A DNA stretch of 64,000 nt, from the NCBI GenBank assembly GCA_937934115.1, contig CALHAH010000009.1, positions 62,001-126,000 of the forward strand. The letters are read 5' to 3'. A model generated the notes under the pieces. The model had not been told where the DNA came from and made no database searches. It saw only the letters and a list, made by a program, of their open reading frames with translations. The translations under genes were made by a program, and so were the position numbers. Below are positions 9,189 through 17,539 of this stretch, piece by piece. The stretch comes from an uncultured Thermoanaerobaculum sp. Its GTDB lineage: Bacteria; Acidobacteriota; Thermoanaerobaculia; Thermoanaerobaculales; Thermoanaerobaculaceae. Every line of letters begins with the position of its first letter. Positions within the stretch are counted from its first letter, which is position 1.

Positions 9189-9613
9189 GGGACCAAGGGG
9201 GAGGGCAAGGTGGAACGCTTGTGGGCAATGGCTTGCGACGCCAGCCGATCGGCGCAGGTGTTTTCCTCTCGCGGCACGGAGCGAATGTGAACGCGGGAAA
9301 ACTTTGCCAAGGCGGCTTGCGCTCGTTGCCACAAGGTCTTGAGATGGGGCGCGCGTACCTTGTAAGCACCGGTGAGCTGGCGGGCCAGCAGTTCGGAATC
9401 GGTGAGGATTTCCACCTCTTGGGCCTCGAGCTGCAAAAGTCGGGCAAGGGCAGCGAGAAGCGCCGCGTACTCGGCCACGTTGTTGGTGGCGTGTCCCAGG
9501 TACACGGTGTGCTCTTCCCGGGTGCCATCCGGGTAGACGATGACGACCCCCGCCCCCGCTTCGCCGGGGTTGCCCCAGGCACCACCATCAATTTCCACAC
9601 GAAAACAGCTCAT
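9185..9613 (-). CDS. Ribonuclease H family protein (RNase HI-like)
   Basis: A 142-residue RNase HI-fold nuclease expected to cleave RNA in RNA-DNA hybrids. The four acidic residues are visible: D in V-E-I-D-G-G (residue 9), E in N-N-V-A-E-Y (about 48), D in L-T-D-S-E-L (about 71), and D in the late C-A-D-R-L-A. Sequence style (G-A-W-G-N-P-G-E-A-G-A-G) resembles the RnhA-like proteins that bacteria carry beside RnhA proper, often fused or linked to other genes. It overlaps its upstream neighbour (zinc-ribbon gene) and its downstream neighbour (yggS) by four bases each, so it is in a tight operon. Confidence 0.9.
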   Translation of the reverse strand: MSCFRVEIDGGAWGNPGEAGAGVVIVYPDGTREEHTVYLGHATNNVAEYAALLAALARLLQLEAQEVEILTDSELLARQLTGAYKVRAPHLKTLWQRAQAALAKFSRVHIRSVPREENTCADRLASQAIAHKRSTLPSPLVP

Positions 9614-10347
9614 TTCTCAAAAACCAGCGGCGCCACCGTTTCCGGATCGTAGAGTAATCGCCGGCAGGAGTCGCAGTACGCCAGCTCCGCCGCCGATTTC
9701 ACAACCTGCACCAAGTGCGGACGCAGCTGGGCATGGCACGCCGAGCAGGAGTCTCCGTCCATGGGTACCACGGCTGTGGGCTTGCGGGTGCTCCAAAGTT
9801 TTTTGAACTGTTCCCAGCTCGCTTTGTCCATGAGCTTTTGCGTTTCTCGCAGGTGTGCCTCGATGCGGGCCAAATCTTCCTCGGCCCGTTGCTTTTGGGC
9901 GGCAAAGGCCGCCTCTAGCTGCTCTCGAGCTTGGCGCTCCTCCTCTGACTCTTGGGACAGAGTGGCCACTTCCTTTTCCAGCGATTCCAGGGTTTGCCAC
10001 AGGGAAAGCAGCTTTTCCTCTCGGGTTTTGAGCTCAGCCTCCACGTGGTCCAACTCGGAAACCACCGCTTGCAGCTGGCGCATGTTGGTGACCATGCTCT
10101 TTTGCTTGCGGAAGTGCTCCCGCTCCTTGTGCAAGGAATCCACCTCTTGTTGCAGGGCCGCTTGTTCGGCTTTGACTCTGGCAAGCTCTTCCTTTTTGGC
10201 TTCCAAAAGCCTGCGCCTTTCGGCAAAACGGGCTTGATGGCTTGCAAGCTCTTCGGGTGGGTTTTCCAAAAGGGAGCGGGCTTGGCGCCGCTGGTCGAGA
10301 AGGGTTTGCAGGGTCACGAAGTACTGCAGCTTTTGGCGGGTATCCAA
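9610..10347 (-). CDS. C4-type zinc-ribbon coiled-coil protein
   Basis: A 245-residue protein. Residues 1 to about 190 form a long charged coiled coil, consistent with a helical hairpin. The C-terminal region holds a zinc ribbon with C-S-A-C-H and C-D-S-C-R-R pairs (about 200-230). This layout matches the widespread zf-RING_7/CT398-like family of bacterial zinc-ribbon proteins. Their cellular role is not well established; nucleic-acid binding or a link to flagellar/secretion functions has been suggested for some. The gene follows tRNA-Met by 16 bases with an AGGAGG ribosome site, so it is probably read from the same transcript. Confidence 0.85.
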   Translation of the reverse strand: MDTRQKLQYFVTLQTLLDQRRQARSLLENPPEELASHQARFAERRRLLEAKKEELARVKAEQAALQQEVDSLHKEREHFRKQKSMVTNMRQLQAVVSELDHVEAELKTREEKLLSLWQTLESLEKEVATLSQESEEERQAREQLEAAFAAQKQRAEEDLARIEAHLRETQKLMDKASWEQFKKLWSTRKPTAVVPMDGDSCSACHAQLRPHLVQVVKSAAELAYCDSCRRLLYDPETVAPLVFEK

Positions 10348-10363
10348 AGCGTTTCCTCCTGTA

Positions 10364-10439
10364 TGGTGGGTCCACCAGGATTCGAACCTGGGACCTACCG
10401 GTTATGAGCCGGCAGCTCTGACCGCTGAGCTATGGACCC
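10364..10439 (-). tRNA. tRNA-Met (CAT)
   Basis: On the minus strand the 76 bases fold into a standard cloverleaf. The acceptor stem GGGTCCA/TGGACCC has seven perfect pairs. The D stem is GCTC/GAGC. The anticodon stem GCCGG/CCGGT has one G-T pair, with loop CTCATAA and anticodon CAT at 10404-10406. The T arm is CCAGG-TTCGAAT-CCTGG. The CCA end is encoded. The lack of a C1-A mismatch at the acceptor tip argues against initiator tRNA. An Ile2 (lysidine) identity cannot be excluded from sequence alone. Confidence 0.93.
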
Positions 10440-10536
10440 CTTTTTCCCACGTCCTCTGCCCGCAGCCGGTGCCACCACTTCCACCGCCTCCCTGTAAAGA
10501 GCACGACCCGACTGGGGCCGGGCATCACCAGGGCGA

Positions 10537-10565
10537 ATTGTACGCCCGGGAACCCCGCCCTACAA
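10537..10565 (-). promoter_or_regulatory. Candidate sigma-70 promoter for tRNA-Met and following operon
   Basis: On the minus strand TTGTAG (10560-10565) and TACAAT (10537-10542) are separated by 17 bases. The -10 is strong and the -35 weak. It lies between rpoD and tRNA-Met, giving a leader of about 90 bases before the mature tRNA. Confidence 0.5.
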
Positions 10566-10582
10566 GGTGCCGAAAACCCACA

Positions 10583-12289
10583 CTAGCCGATCACGTCCAG
10601 GTAGGGCTTGAGGTGGCGTGCCCGAGACGGGTGGCGCAGCTTGCGCAAGGCCTTGGATTCGATTTGCCGTATGCGCTCACGGGTGACGTTGAAGGCTTTG
10701 CCCACCTCTTCCAACGTGTGTTCCGTGCCGTCCCCAATCCCAAACCGCCGACGCAGCACCTCCGCTTCCCGAGGGGTAAGCGTGCGCAGCACCGCTTCCG
10801 CTTGTTTGCGCAGGGAAGCGGCAATCACCGCGTCAATGGGGGAAACCACCGAGCTGTCCTCCACAAAGTCACCCAGATGAGAATCCTCCTCTTCGCCAAT
10901 GGGGGTTTCCAGCGAAATGGGCTCTTGGGCAATCTTCATGATCTTACGCACCTTGGACACGGGGATTTCCATGCGCTCGGCGATTTCCTCGGAAGTGGGT
11001 TCGCGCCCCAGCTCCTGCACCAGTTGCCGTTGGCAGCGGGTAAGTTTGTTGATGGTTTCGATCATGTGCACGGGGATGCGGATGGTGCGGGCTTGATCGG
11101 CAATGGCGCGGGTGATGGCTTGACGGATCCACCACGTGGCATAGGTGGAAAACTTGTAACCCCGCCGATATTCGAACTTGTCCACGGCCTTCATGAGGCC
11201 GATGTTGCCCTCTTGGATGAGATCCAAAAACTGCAACCCGCGGTTCGTGTACTTTTTAGCAATGGAAACCACCAAGCGCAGGTTGGCGACGATGAGCTCC
11301 TGCTTGGCCTCATCGGTTTCTCGCTCGCCTTCCCTCACCTGCGCCACCACCCGCTTGAACTCCTCGTAAGGCACACCGTACTCAGCCTCCAGCTGGGCCA
11401 GTTCCTGCCGGTAGCGCGCCACGCGTTCTTCGTAAAAGGCGCGCCGCTCGGCGTTGCGTTCGGTCTTCAGCTTTGCTTCGTCTTTGCGGATGGTTTGGAT
11501 GGGGATGGAAAACCGCCGCTCCACCTCACCTAAAAACGCCAAAAGCCGGTTACGGGTTTGGGTGGTGAAGTCGGTGGAGCGCACCAAAACCGAAATGCCA
11601 CCGGCCAACTGATCGAGCGTGGCCTCCAGCTCTTGCACCTTCTTGCCGCTCTTTTTGGCTTTCCGCAGCTGCTCCTTAACCGCCTTGCCGGCCACGTCCA
11701 GCTCGTGAATCTTGGCAAAAATGGCCATGGTTTCGGAAACCCGGCTCAGGGAACGCTCGTCCAGCTTCACCGAAAGTCCCGCCAAAAGGTCGCGGTTCAA
11801 GCGGCGGTCTCGACGCGCGGCTTCGTTGGCGCGGAGGAAAAGCTCCAGGATCTTGGGGGACGAGGCCAGGGCGCAAAACACCTTGGCTTCCCCAGCCTCA
11901 ATGCGCTTGGCAATGGCCACCTCCCCTTCCTTGTCCAACAGCTTCACTGTCCCCATCTCCCGCAGGTACATGCGCACGGGGTCGTTGGTGCGCTCCAGCT
12001 CCTCCTCCAGGAGAGGGACGGCGGCGGCTTCTGGGTTGGCAGCGCGTTCGGCTTCCTCTTCAAAGGTAGCAGCCTTTTCTTGGCTTTCGATAACCTCGAT
12101 GTCGTTTTCGGAAAACCGCAGGTAAATCTCGTCCAGCTCCTCGGGGCTAGCTGCCACTTCCTCGGGCAGGATCTCCAGGATTTCGTCCACCAAAACATAC
12201 CCCCGCTCCTTCCCCAGCTGGAGAAGGCGGGGAAGCTCAGGGTACTTTTCCTCCAAGCTCAGCGTGGTAACGTCGCGGTCAAAATCCAC
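10583..12289 (-). CDS. rpoD: RNA polymerase primary sigma factor RpoD (sigma-70)
   Basis: The 568-residue housekeeping sigma factor. Region 1.1 (acidic, about 1-80), region 1.2 ([11 protein letters not shown]), a non-conserved insert rich in charged helices (about 140-320), region 2 ([18 protein letters not shown], then [12 protein letters not shown]), region 3 (R-I-P-V-H-M-I-E), and region 4 ([30 protein letters not shown]) are all readable. It follows dnaG by 10 bases, the usual order of the macromolecular-synthesis operon. A GGAGGG ribosome site precedes the start. Confidence 0.97.
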   Translation of the reverse strand: MDFDRDVTTLSLEEKYPELPRLLQLGKERGYVLVDEILEILPEEVAASPEELDEIYLRFSENDIEVIESQEKAATFEEEAERAANPEAAAVPLLEEELERTNDPVRMYLREMGTVKLLDKEGEVAIAKRIEAGEAKVFCALASSPKILELFLRANEAARRDRRLNRDLLAGLSVKLDERSLSRVSETMAIFAKIHELDVAGKAVKEQLRKAKKSGKKVQELEATLDQLAGGISVLVRSTDFTTQTRNRLLAFLGEVERRFSIPIQTIRKDEAKLKTERNAERRAFYEERVARYRQELAQLEAEYGVPYEEFKRVVAQVREGERETDEAKQELIVANLRLVVSIAKKYTNRGLQFLDLIQEGNIGLMKAVDKFEYRRGYKFSTYATWWIRQAITRAIADQARTIRIPVHMIETINKLTRCQRQLVQELGREPTSEEIAERMEIPVSKVRKIMKIAQEPISLETPIGEEEDSHLGDFVEDSSVVSPIDAVIAASLRKQAEAVLRTLTPREAEVLRRRFGIGDGTEHTLEEVGKAFNVTRERIRQIESKALRKLRHPSRARHLKPYLDVIG

Positions 12290-12299
12290 CTTTCCCTCC

Positions 12300-14018
12300 T
12301 CAACGGGAAGCGCCGGCTTGACGCATTAAGGCCTGCATCTCGGCCAAAGCTCGAGCCAGCGCTTCCCTGTCTTGTTCTGCCTGGGCCCGCCGGATTTCCT
12401 GGGTTAAGGCGGCGAGCTGTCTTTTCTTCTGTCGTTCCCAAAGTTCCCTCAAAATTTTCTCGAGCCCCTCCTCGCTGGTGGGAGGGGCCTCATACTCCAG
12501 CGCGGCCACCAGGCGCCGCGCCTCACGCTCATTAATGTGGGTGCTGAGGGCAGAAATTTCAAGGGGTGTCCCTGAAGAGTCTAAACTTACTAGAACTTCC
12601 ATCACCTGCCGGCAAAGGGGGTGCTGCAGCTCGTCCACGGGGATACGGGTCAAAAGCCCCGGTCTTCGCTCAAGAGGCGTGTCCAGCAAAAGCCCCCGCA
12701 AGAGCGCCAGCTCCCCCGCCGGAATTCGCGGCTCCTCCCCGGGGGCAGCGGTTTTGGGTACGCGCAAGAGGGGCCCTAGCTGGTCCACGGGTACACCTGC
12801 CCCACGGGCCAGGTCTTCCTTAAGGACGTAACGCCGTACAGGGTTAGGGCAGCGCTCGACGATTTCCAGAGCTTGCGGCAGGTGCTGGCGGCGGGCGGCC
12901 AAGGAATCCCCGGCCTGGCGGAGCAGGAACTCGGCGGGGCCGCAAGCGGAAGCCAAAAGCTGAGCAAAGGCTTGACTACCGTTTTGGCGAACGAAGAGGT
13001 CGGGATCGCTGTGCTCCGGCAACAGCACCACGCGGACCTCGAAATCGGCGGCCAGCAGCGTGCCTAGAGCGGCACGGGCGGCCCGGAGACCAGCCGCATC
13101 GCCGTCGTAGCAGAGGAAGACCCGCTGCACCCGTCGGGCCAGCTCGCGGACGTGGTGATCTGAGAGGGCGGTTCCAAGAGTAGCCACGGTGTGAGGAAAG
13201 CCGCAAAGTTGCAGGGAAAGGCAATCGAAGTAGCCCTCCACCAGGATGGCTTCGCCGCTGGCCGCCATGGCGGCAAAAGCCTTCGGCCCGCCAAAAAGCA
13301 CGGTGGATTTTGAGAAGACTGGGGTTTCAGGGGAGTTGAGGTACTTGGGTTGGGCATCCCCCACGGCTCTCCCTCCGAACGCAATAAGTTCTCCCCGGAA
13401 GTTGCGAATGGGGATGGTCACCCGATCGCGGAAGCGGTCCCAAAGTCGCCCCTGGTCCCCCTGCACCACCAGCCCGGCTGCCTTCAGGACCTGTTCGGAA
13501 AACCCCTTGCCCTGCAGGTGATCCAAAAGCTCCCTCCACCCTGGGGGGGCGAACCCCAAGCCCAGCTCCTGCGCCTGGATCAGCGTGATGCCCCGACCTT
13601 CCAGGAAGGCCCGCGGCCGATCCCTGGAAACGTGGGAAAGGAAAAAGGCTTGTGCGGCTTCCAGCGCTCGGGTTATTTGCTGGGTCAAATCCTCCCGCCG
13701 CCTGCTGGCGGCGGAAGCTTGCGGCAGCGGCACGCCAAAGCGCTTGGCCAGGACCTCCACGGCTTCGGGAAAGGAGAGGTGCTGGGTTTCCATCACGAAG
13801 TCGAAGACGCTGCCACCCTTGCGGCAGCCGAAGCAGTAGAAGGTGCCCTTTTCCGGGGACACGTAAAAGGAAGGCGTGCGTTCCCCGTGAAACGGGCAAA
13901 GCCCCACGAAGTCTTTACCGGCTTTCCGCAGGCTTACGTGCTCGCTGACCACCGCCACGATGTCCGCAGCTTGGCGAACCTGCTCCAGCACCTGGCGGGA
14001 AAGGTCATAAAGCGCCAC
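12300..14018 (-). CDS. dnaG: DNA primase
   Basis: A 572-residue primase making RNA primers for replication. The N-terminal CHC2 zinc-binding domain is seen in [11 protein letters not shown] and C-F-G-C-R-K-G-G (about residues 40-65). The catalytic TOPRIM domain follows with L-V-E-G-Y-F-D (about 255) and the D-G-D-A-A-G acidic pair (about 305). A helical C-terminal, helicase-binding region completes it. The start is a GTG at 14018 (M-A-L-Y-D-L), three bases after the mutS2 stop and with little Shine-Dalgarno, so translation is probably coupled. Together with rpsU and rpoD it forms the classic operon. Confidence 0.96.
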   Translation of the reverse strand: MALYDLSRQVLEQVRQAADIVAVVSEHVSLRKAGKDFVGLCPFHGERTPSFYVSPEKGTFYCFGCRKGGSVFDFVMETQHLSFPEAVEVLAKRFGVPLPQASAASRRREDLTQQITRALEAAQAFFLSHVSRDRPRAFLEGRGITLIQAQELGLGFAPPGWRELLDHLQGKGFSEQVLKAAGLVVQGDQGRLWDRFRDRVTIPIRNFRGELIAFGGRAVGDAQPKYLNSPETPVFSKSTVLFGGPKAFAAMAASGEAILVEGYFDCLSLQLCGFPHTVATLGTALSDHHVRELARRVQRVFLCYDGDAAGLRAARAALGTLLAADFEVRVVLLPEHSDPDLFVRQNGSQAFAQLLASACGPAEFLLRQAGDSLAARRQHLPQALEIVERCPNPVRRYVLKEDLARGAGVPVDQLGPLLRVPKTAAPGEEPRIPAGELALLRGLLLDTPLERRPGLLTRIPVDELQHPLCRQVMEVLVSLDSSGTPLEISALSTHINEREARRLVAALEYEAPPTSEEGLEKILRELWERQKKRQLAALTQEIRRAQAEQDREALARALAEMQALMRQAGASR

Positions 14019-14021
14019 GGC

Positions 14022-16352
14022 TTAAGACCCCAGCTCCACTTCGGTGACCCCCGTGCCACCGCGGTAGTGGGGAGGGTGGGCGTAGGAGAGGACGGCGGGG
14101 TGCTCCTTGAGCAGCTCCCAAACCATTCGGCGCAGGGCGCCGCTACCGTGGCCGTGCACGATACGGACGCGTGGCAGCCCAGCTAAAAAGGCGGCATCCA
14201 AAAACTTTTCTAGCCGAGCCCGCGCTTCTTCCCGATCCAAACCCAAAAGGGAAAGCTCTTCGTCGCTGGGGCCGGCCTCCACCGTAAGGTGGGTTTGCCC
14301 TTTCGGGCTTGACACTAACCGGCACGCCGCGCTTTCCACCCAAACCCTCTTCCCGGCGATGGCCACCTCCAGCCTAGGACCCAGGACCCGCAGGACCCTG
14401 CCTTCTCCGGGAAAACCCTGGATTTCTACGGTCGCCCCCGGGGACCAACCCTCTTTTTGCGACGTCGCGTGGGTTTCGGGAAGGGAGAGGCTCAAGGCTT
14501 GTGAGCGTAAAGCGGCTAGCTTACGCCGGCCGGGGATTTGGCCCTCCTTCTTGGCCGCTTCCAGCTCAGCCATAACCTTTTGCCATCGCTCCTGGGCCTG
14601 CTGCCGGAGCTTCACCACTTCTCCTTGGAGGGACAGGCGTACGCGCTGTTTTTCCTCGATCAAGGCGCGTTCCTGGGCTTGCAGTTGCTTGAGCGCCTCT
14701 TGCACCGCCGCCTCTTGCGCCGCCAAGCGGCGTTGGACCTCCTGGAGGGCCTCCGTTTCCTGTTGCAGCCGGGCAAGGTACCGGTCTGTGGATACGTAAG
14801 CTCCGGAAAGCAGCGCTTCGGCCCGCCGCACGAGGGTTTCGGGCAGTCCGCACGCGCGCGCCAAAGCAAGCCCCCGGGAGCGTCCGGGATAGCCCAGGCT
14901 CAGGCGGTAGGTAGGCCGACCGCTCCGCTCGTCGAAGCCCATGGCGGCGTTGGCAGCACCAGGGAGGTTTTCCACGTGAACGGCGAGACCCAAGAGGTGG
15001 GAAGTGGCCAGCGTCCACCAGCGGCGGGAGGCCAGCTCTTCCAAAAGCGCCGCGCCCAGCGCCTGACCCTCTTCGGGATCGGTGCCGGAGCCCAGCTCGT
15101 CGTACAAAACCAAGGGGGAGGGATCGGTGCGGGCCAGGAGAGAAGCGGTAGCGGTCATGGCTGCTTGAAACGTGGAGAGCTCTGCCAGCACGTTTTGCTC
15201 GTCACCAATGTGGCAAAAAACCCCAGAAAGCTCCGGCAGCTGGGTGCCCTCTTCGGCCAGCACCGGGATCCCCGCAGCCACCATCAGCACCAACAGGCCC
15301 ACGGTTTTCAGGGCCACGGTCTTGCCGCCAGCGTTGGGACCGGAGATCAAAACCACTCGCACGTCCTCCGGAAACGTCAACGACGTGGGCACCACCGGTT
15401 GGCGATTGCCGGCTTCCCCCAGAACGCTTTGACGCAAAGGGGCGAGCTCGTGATCCAGCAGAGGGTGGCGCGCTTCCACCACGCGAAACACGTTCCCTTC
15501 CCCCGGTGGCAGCAGTCGGGCGTGGGCATGCTCGCCAAACAGCACGCGGGCTTGAAAGGCATCAAGGGTGGCCACAATGTGCCCGGCTTGAAGTAACTGG
15601 GCGCGCCGCGTGAGGAACGCAAGCCGCAGTTCTCCCAAGATCCTCTCCTCTTCCTCGCGAATGTGCGCTTGCGCTTGGGCTAAGGCGTTATTGAGCTCCA
15701 CCAGGGAAAACGGCTCCACAAAAAACGTGGCACCGCTATTGGACGCATCCAGAACCAGCCCTTCCACCTTTCCCTTTTCCGCAGCGGGAATGGGGAAGCA
15801 GTAACGATCCCGGCGGAGCGTGAAGGGCCCCGAGGCAAAAGGGATTTGCCGCGTGAGCTTTTCCAGTTCCTGGTGCAGGGTTTGCCGCACCCGTTCCCGA
15901 TGGCGGCGCGCTTGCGCCAAAGCAGGCGAAGCGCTGTCCAGGATGTGCCCTTCCTTGTCTAAGCGCGCCTGGCACCAGGCCAGAAACCCAGAAAGGTTGG
16001 GAAGCTGGGCCACGAGCTCCTTTAAAAAAGCCCCGAAAGCCGCGGCCAAAACCGCTTGCCGTACCTCCTCCACCGTGTGCACCAGCGCCACCAGCTCCGC
16101 CAGCTCCTGCGGGCTCCATTCCCCTTCGGGCGACTGCAAAAGCGAAAGGCCTTCCAGGGAAGAAAGCGGCAAGGTACCCTGGTGGGCAACGAGGTGCGCC
16201 ATCTCGCGGGCTAAGCCATAGGCGCGCTGCGCCTCCGCACCAAAAGCAGGCAGGGTTTGCAAAACAAGGCCCCGACCCGCTTCTGTGCGGGCGAAAGACG
16301 CCACCAGCTGCAGCACTTGCCGCCACTCCAGCGCTGCTAAAGCTTGGTGCAT
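14022..16352 (-). CDS. mutS2: MutS2 family ATPase/endonuclease
   Basis: A 776-residue MutS2 protein, acting in recombination control or rescue of collided ribosomes depending on species. It lacks the mismatch-binding N-terminal domain of MutS1. The ATPase carries Walker A G-P-N-A-G-G-K-T (about residue 335), Walker B L-V-L-Y-D-E-L-G-S-G-T-D and the T-S-H motif. A long coiled coil (about 500-600) and a KOW-like segment follow. The C-terminal Smr domain (about 700-776) keeps the H-G-H-G-S-G-A-L-R motif, but the usual L-D-L-(R/H)-G is replaced by L-S-L-L-G. The gene sits between rpsU and dnaG, five and three bases from each, so it is part of that operon. Confidence 0.95.
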   Translation of the reverse strand: MHQALAALEWRQVLQLVASFARTEAGRGLVLQTLPAFGAEAQRAYGLAREMAHLVAHQGTLPLSSLEGLSLLQSPEGEWSPQELAELVALVHTVEEVRQAVLAAAFGAFLKELVAQLPNLSGFLAWCQARLDKEGHILDSASPALAQARRHRERVRQTLHQELEKLTRQIPFASGPFTLRRDRYCFPIPAAEKGKVEGLVLDASNSGATFFVEPFSLVELNNALAQAQAHIREEEERILGELRLAFLTRRAQLLQAGHIVATLDAFQARVLFGEHAHARLLPPGEGNVFRVVEARHPLLDHELAPLRQSVLGEAGNRQPVVPTSLTFPEDVRVVLISGPNAGGKTVALKTVGLLVLMVAAGIPVLAEEGTQLPELSGVFCHIGDEQNVLAELSTFQAAMTATASLLARTDPSPLVLYDELGSGTDPEEGQALGAALLEELASRRWWTLATSHLLGLAVHVENLPGAANAAMGFDERSGRPTYRLSLGYPGRSRGLALARACGLPETLVRRAEALLSGAYVSTDRYLARLQQETEALQEVQRRLAAQEAAVQEALKQLQAQERALIEEKQRVRLSLQGEVVKLRQQAQERWQKVMAELEAAKKEGQIPGRRKLAALRSQALSLSLPETHATSQKEGWSPGATVEIQGFPGEGRVLRVLGPRLEVAIAGKRVWVESAACRLVSSPKGQTHLTVEAGPSDEELSLLGLDREEARARLEKFLDAAFLAGLPRVRIVHGHGSGALRRMVWELLKEHPAVLSYAHPPHYRGGTGVTEVELGS

Positions 16353-16357
16353 ACAGC

Positions 16358-16570
16358 TTACAGGAGACCGGCTTTCCTCTGTTGGGCAAGCTTGCGCAAA
16401 AGCTTCTTGCGCGCTTGGATCAGCTTGCGCTTCCGGCGCTCCGAGGGTTTTTCGTAATGCTGGCGCTTCTTGATTTCCGAGAGGATGCCGGCTTTTTCAC
16501 ACTTGCGTTTGAAGCGGCGCAAAGCCTGCTCGAACGATTCGTTCTCACGTACGTGAACGACCGTAGGCAT
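16358..16570 (-). CDS. rpsU: 30S ribosomal protein S21
   Basis: A 70-residue basic protein of the small ribosomal subunit. The N-terminus [14 protein letters not shown] and A-L-R-R-F-K-R-K-C are the S21 signature. An in-frame GTG four codons upstream falls inside the ribosome site itself (AGGGGGTGA), so the ATG at 16570 is the better start. S21 heads the rpsU-(mutS2)-dnaG-rpoD operon here. A good promoter lies about 60 bases upstream. Confidence 0.95.
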   Translation of the reverse strand: MPTVVHVRENESFEQALRRFKRKCEKAGILSEIKKRQHYEKPSERRKRKLIQARKKLLRKLAQQRKAGLL

Positions 16571-16597
16571 ACAAACCGTCACCCCCTCTCCGCGCCT

Positions 16598-16646
16598 GAG
16601 TGCTGCTGGAGCAGCCGCGCGAAGAGAGTCTATCGGATCAGCACTC
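16598..16646. repeat. Perfect 8-bp inverted repeat flanking the rpsU -10 region
   Basis: GAGTGCTG at 16598-16605 and CAGCACTC at 16639-16646 are exact reverse complements, 33 bases apart. One arm lies in the -10/-35 spacer and the other just downstream of the predicted start of transcription. The half-sites resemble CIRCE half-sites, but their order is reversed and their spacing wrong for HrcA. A separate 6-bp hairpin (16602-16615) overlaps the downstream arm and would lie in the mRNA leader. Confidence 0.5.
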
Positions 16647-16655
16647 GGGCGTCAA
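16627..16655 (-). promoter_or_regulatory. Sigma-70 promoter of the rpsU-mutS2-dnaG-rpoD operon
   Basis: Minus-strand TTGACG (16650-16655) and TAGACT (16627-16632) have an exact 17-base spacer. The -35 matches consensus at five of six positions and the -10 at four of six. The predicted start is near 16620, about 50 bases before the rpsU ATG. Confidence 0.7.
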
Positions 16656-16662
16656 TGAAGCC

Positions 16663-17421
16663 TTACTTGCCGGTTTTCCAGTCTTTGCTGTAAAGCTTGC
16701 CCTTTTCGTCAAAGAAGAACGAAGCGATGTCTCCACTCTCGCTGCGGAAAAGCCAAATGGTTACCTTCCTGCCCTTGACCTCTTGCTCGCGGACGTTGAG
16801 GGCTAAGGGCGTGCCGGTAATGCCCTTGACTTGTTCCGTGGTCATGCCTTTTTGCACTTGGTCAAAGCGCTCCTTGGTGATAAAGCGGAATTTGCGTGCC
16901 TCTTCTAAAAGGCTTGTGAGCTCAGACGGAACCGGTGCGGAAACGCTTTCGAAATAGCTTTGGGCGGTTTCCAGAAGCTCCACGGCCTTGCGGTAATCCC
17001 CAGCTTCATTCATGAAATCCTTGGCATTAAGAATCGTGTCCTCGGCGTAGATCTTAAGGCCTTCCAGGGTCTCCGGAGCTTGCGGCGCATCGTTGAGGGC
17101 GGTGTTGAGAAAGTTCGCGAGCTCGTTTTGATCTTCGGTGAAGACCGTATCCAGCTCCTTGGAGGCTTGCCTCACTTGTTCTTCCAACTCCTGCTTCCGT
17201 TGCGCCTCGGCGGCATCCAGCTTGGGCTTCGCCTTGAGCTGACCGAGTTCATGGCGAAGCTCCCTGAGCTTTTGGGCTTTTTCTAGGTGCTGGGCGTGCA
17301 AGGTCTTGACCTTGGCCAGCTGCTCCCCGAGGTTGACCTTGGCGGCCTGCTCTTGCTTTTTGCCACCGCACGCTACCAGAGCGCTAAGGGTTAAAGCCAC
17401 CACAACGGTTGGGATCCGCAT
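16663..17421 (-). CDS. Lipoprotein with coiled coil and BamE/SmpA-like C-terminal domain
   Basis: A 252-residue predicted lipoprotein. The signal peptide ends L-S-A-L-V-A-C-G-G, with a good lipobox at Cys18. Residues about 25-110 are a charged helical, coiled-coil region; a helical middle follows. The C-terminal 75 residues (F-D-Q-V-Q-K-G-M-T-T-E-Q-V-K, G-T-P, then I-W-L-F and S-F-F-F-D-E-K-G-K-L) look like the small alpha/beta fold shared by BamE/SmpA and related envelope lipoproteins. Function is unknown; an envelope assembly role is only a guess. I chose the ATG at 17421 over upstream in-frame codons because of its GGAGGAGG ribosome site and clean signal peptide. Confidence 0.75.
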   Translation of the reverse strand: MRIPTVVVALTLSALVACGGKKQEQAAKVNLGEQLAKVKTLHAQHLEKAQKLRELRHELGQLKAKPKLDAAEAQRKQELEEQVRQASKELDTVFTEDQNELANFLNTALNDAPQAPETLEGLKIYAEDTILNAKDFMNEAGDYRKAVELLETAQSYFESVSAPVPSELTSLLEEARKFRFITKERFDQVQKGMTTEQVKGITGTPLALNVREQEVKGRKVTIWLFRSESGDIASFFFDEKGKLYSKDWKTGK

Positions 17422-17482
17422 GGGACCTCCTCCTTCCTCTCGTGAAAAAAGTAGCAAAGTGCACCTGCCAACGCAAGCTTCC

Positions 17483-17511
17483 TTGACAGTACAGCGTTGG
17501 CGGCCAATAAT
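17483..17511 (+). promoter_or_regulatory. Sigma-70 promoter for the 17540 gene
   Basis: Perfect -35 TTGACA (17483-17488), 17-base spacer, -10 AATAAT (17506-17511). It directs transcription into the gene at 17540, giving a leader of about 20 bases that contains an AGGAGG ribosome site. Confidence 0.8.
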
Positions 17512-17539
17512 GCAAGAGGCGCATGGCCAGGAGGTTCCC

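Noticed and set aside
10364-10439. Initiator tRNA-fMet
   Set aside because: The acceptor stem pairs fully at its first base pair, whereas initiator tRNAs carry a mismatch there.
11558-12535. A 325-codon plus-strand open frame
   Set aside because: It is antisense to rpoD and the end of dnaG, both firmly identified.
14538-15596. A 352-codon plus-strand open frame
   Set aside because: It is fully antisense to mutS2, and its composition (many Q, H, G) is that of a GC-rich shadow.
16598-16646. CIRCE heat-shock operator
   Set aside because: The half-sites look similar, but their order is reversed and the spacer is 33 bases where CIRCE has nine.
17430-17480. Sigma-54 promoter before the lipoprotein gene
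   Set aside because: A TGGCAGG...TTTGC match exists on the minus strand, but the GG-GC distance is two bases too long.
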